Source of the DNA: Isoetes taiwanensis
Lineage: Eukaryota > Streptophyta > Lycopodiopsida > Isoetales > Isoetaceae
Direction of reading: 5' to 3'
Length of the DNA: 64,000 bases
Assembly (NCBI GenBank): GCA_021234155.1
Contig: JAJEKV010000058.1
Location: forward strand, 1,481,060-1,545,059
Part shown: piece by piece, positions 62,076 to 64,000 of the stretch
Position numbering within the stretch: the first letter of the stretch is position 1
Layout of the letters: every line of letters starts with the position of its first letter
Notes under the pieces: generated by a model
The model's database searches: none
Told to the model about the DNA's origin: nothing
Seen by the model: the letters and a program-made list of their open reading frames with translations, nothing else
Made by a program: the position numbers and the translations under genes

Positions 62076-63339
62076 GAGTTAATAGAACATTTTGTTAAAA
62101 TACGTTTCTATGAAGGGCTAGGATACCATACCCACTCTTCTGCTATAATGAGCGCTTCCTATACAAGCTTAACGCCATCCGGGAAAGTTACACCGTAGTT
62201 GAAGAGGAAGATGGTGTCAAGAAGTATACACGGTTCTTTCCGCCGGAAGGGGTGAGCAAGGGCCGAGGCCATCTGGATGCAGGGCCATAACATCCCGCGA
62301 AATGGCACAAGCGCCGGACCTACAATGGCTTGCGTACCGATGACCACTGCGCCAAGCTTTAGGGTATCGTTACCTTGGTAATGGGATGTGCCTTTTAATG
62401 GTGGATCCTACACCATCCCATCTTTTTCACCGCGAGGAGGAAACCAACCGTATCATCACGGGAAGGCTGGAACACCCCCATTTTTCACCGACCCGGTTCA
62501 GCGGCCTGTTGAGCGAGGACATGTAGGCCAATCCCCACCTGGTATTTCTTGGAGCTCAAACCCTTGAATCGGATGTTCGGATAGCCCCAGAGAAAAAAGC
62601 CTTGAGAGGAGGCGGTGCGCCGGGCACAAGCAATGGAGGCAGCCCACTTGACCGAGGGAGGCTCTGAAGCTTCGCGGAGGATACTATCCATGCACGCTAG
62701 TAGAACAGGAGCAAGCCCTAAAATGGATGCAAGATAACGCTGGAGCCGCATAGCTAGGGAAAAAAGAAGCGAAAAAAAGGAGCGGCTGAGGAAAGAAGAG
62801 GAAGAACAAAACTGTCAAAATCCGCCACTTCCGAATGATCCTTTCCACCGCCGGAAGCGAAAGAGTACGGCCCGTAAGTCGGGTGCCCAGTACAAGGATC
62901 AGCTTAAGGCTCGGGGTGGTGTCGCCAAAGCTGCAGGGGACAATCAGCGGGATGAGATCATTCGAAAGGCCCGTCATCCAAGGACAGCGGGAAAACTCTT
63001 CCTGGAGCCCCACCGCAACCAAAGAGGAAGCATCGGTTCAAAGCAGGTACGGTAGCACTGCGGGAAATAAGGAAGTACCAGAAGTCTACTGAATTCCTGC
63101 TGCGTAAACTTCCTTTCCAGCGCCTCGTCAGGGAAATTGCCCAAGAATATAAGACCAACTTGCAGTTTCAAGTGCATGCAATTCTCGCACTTTAGGAAGC
63201 GGCCGAAGCTTATCTGGTGGCCCTCTTCGGGGACGCCAATCTATGCGCCATTCATGCAAAACGTGTCACTATAATGCCAAAGGACCTACAGTTGGCACGC
63301 CGGATCCGAGGGGAACAGCCTGAGAATGTTAAATTGTAA
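62076..63339 (+). pseudogene. Divergent histone H3 fusion gene, copy B (broken)
   Basis: In order: ELIEHFVKIR (62076), frame change, RIPYPLFCYNERFLYKLNAI then YTVVEEEDGVKKYTRFFPPE (to ~62260); a decayed linker with LVFL and EEAVRRAQAMEAAH (~62550-62650); a basic tail RKRKSTARKSGAQYKDQLKA (~62858-62920); a frame change; then H3: [51 protein letters not shown], stop codon TAG at 63193-63195 (CAG to TAG at the Q of ALQEA), [40 protein letters not shown], ending at TAA 63337-63339. The histone core is otherwise well conserved and has canonical loop lengths. The domain order matches copy A, including GKTLP--P-QPK-KHR before the fold. Some frame changes might be introns, but the internal TAG indicates a pseudogene unless read through. 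Confidence 0.78.
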
Positions 63340-63647
63340 AGTGGATGTATTTTTTTTTTTTTTAATATAAATATAGCACTAAGATTTTCCCGTCTTAGTA
63401 TGATCACCAAATCTCTCCTTTTGTGATTGTTATCTAAGGGTTCGAATTGGGCACCGTAATAATCATAAAAAAAATAGAAATGGAAAAAAATAATAATAAT
63501 AAAATAAATAAATAAAATAAAACAATAATTAGCTGGCGCCTCAAACTCGTCTTGTGAATATTTTTAAAAAGTCATGTTCACTTAGGGGTTGCCATATTCT
63601 TGATTGTCCTTCTTGTTTTGCTCCTCCTTCTTAGTCTTTTCCTTCTC

Positions 63648-64000
63648 ATGGATTCTGGGCGGTTTAGCTTTGGTACATGGGAGGCGAAGTGGGATCCTCA
63701 GGTCCCTTACCCTCTTCTAGACCCCCTCCTGCAGTGCAAGGTCGATCTCCTCGATAACATGTGGGCACATCCTCATTATGATGTCTTCCTTGAGTTTTAC
63801 AATGAGGAATTCCTACCATGGGCAGAACTTTTGAGCGAGCCGCCTCAACCCTATCTCCACAGCGATATCTTATGGCAGATGTTTGGGGCTGACCGTCACG
63901 GCAGTGAGATTCTTAGGGGCATTGTTAGACGTGCTAAGCATGCCCCCATTATTGACCTCGGCTCTAACGAGCTGTACTTTGAGGCCCAGTTGCCCTTGCC
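63648..64000 (+). CDS. Unknown protein, open at the window edge
   Basis: An uninterrupted frame of 117 codons runs from ATG 63648 to the end of the window without a stop: MDSGRFSFGTWEAKWDPQVP, YPLLDPLLQCKVDLLDNMW, YDVFLEFYNEEFLPWAELLS, and so on. It is aromatic- and acid-rich with even codon use and better base balance than the flanks. It starts 309 bases after the stop of histone-fusion copy B, on the same strand; the gap is AT-rich with A/T runs (63350-63530). Not recognised. The VPYPLL string faintly recalls the IPYPLF motif of the upstream gene, but this is too short to claim homology. It may be a second ORF of the same element. Confidence 0.5.
   Translation, partial: MDSGRFSFGTWEAKWDPQVPYPLLDPLLQCKVDLLDNMWAHPHYDVFLEFYNEEFLPWAELLSEPPQPYLHSDILWQMFGADRHGSEILRGIVRRAKHAPIIDLGSNELYFEAQLPL

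Noticed and set aside
62958-63177. Minus-strand ORFs opposite histone copy B
   Set aside because: Shadows of the plus-strand H3 coding sequence.

Overview
This window reads as nuclear DNA of a land plant with a large, repeat-rich genome. The evidence is spliceosomal genes with long introns (one gene has at least 18 exons in unbroken phase), PPR-type remnants, a LINE remnant, a Helitron-like end, MITE-like foldbacks and CCCTAAA-type interstitial telomeric sequence. A fern, lycophyte or gymnosperm is plausible, but nothing here decides between them. There is no sign of prokaryotic or organellar gene organisation.

Layout. 0-3 kb: short tandem repeats, a probable small membrane-protein gene (819-1181, minus) and an array of ~68-bp units each carrying a near-perfect 28-bp palindrome. 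5.5-5.7 kb: truncated copy of a TIR element whose full form lies at 55.6-59.2 kb. 7.4-14.2 kb: the best gene, an 18-exon, 694-residue protein with an elongin C/SKP1-like (BTB-fold) N-terminus and leucine-rich repeats. 15 kb: PPR pseudogene. 16-21.6 kb: an accessory block with gag-like minus-strand remnants, a Helitron-like 3' end, a 1.5-kb polypyrimidine tract, a broken histone-H3 fusion gene, and direct and inverted repeats. 23.3-24.5 kb: intact three-exon TPR co-chaperone-like gene. 26 kb: LINE remnant. 29.5-36.2 kb: AT-rich repeats, a 0.9-kb foldback, and a duplicated segment with an expanded (CTAT)37. 41.2-42.1 kb: decayed AlaX-type alanyl-tRNA editing gene. 43-49 kb: T-rich diverged tandem DNA plus an array of CACCC/GGGTG dyads. 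49.4-50.0 kb: a possible two-exon small gene. 55.6-59.2 kb: TIR element with nested hairpin arrays. 59.8-64 kb: terminus-like arm, telomeric-type repeats, the second broken histone-H3 fusion gene, and an unknown ORF running off the window.

The most interesting signal is a pair of related, decayed loci (19277-20494 minus; 62076-63339 plus). Each has an unrecognised domain (shared motif IPYP-F-ERFL-KLN-R--YT-VE), then a charged/coiled linker, then a divergent histone H3 fold (shared [14 protein letters not shown] in place of the canonical [14 protein letters not shown]). The shared H3 differences and shared upstream domain mean both descend from one already divergent H3-fusion gene that has been multiplied. 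One copy lies upstream of, and on the same strand as, a Helitron-like 3' terminus. The two functional-looking genes (elongin C/SKP1-LRR and TPR) have no evident link to each other.
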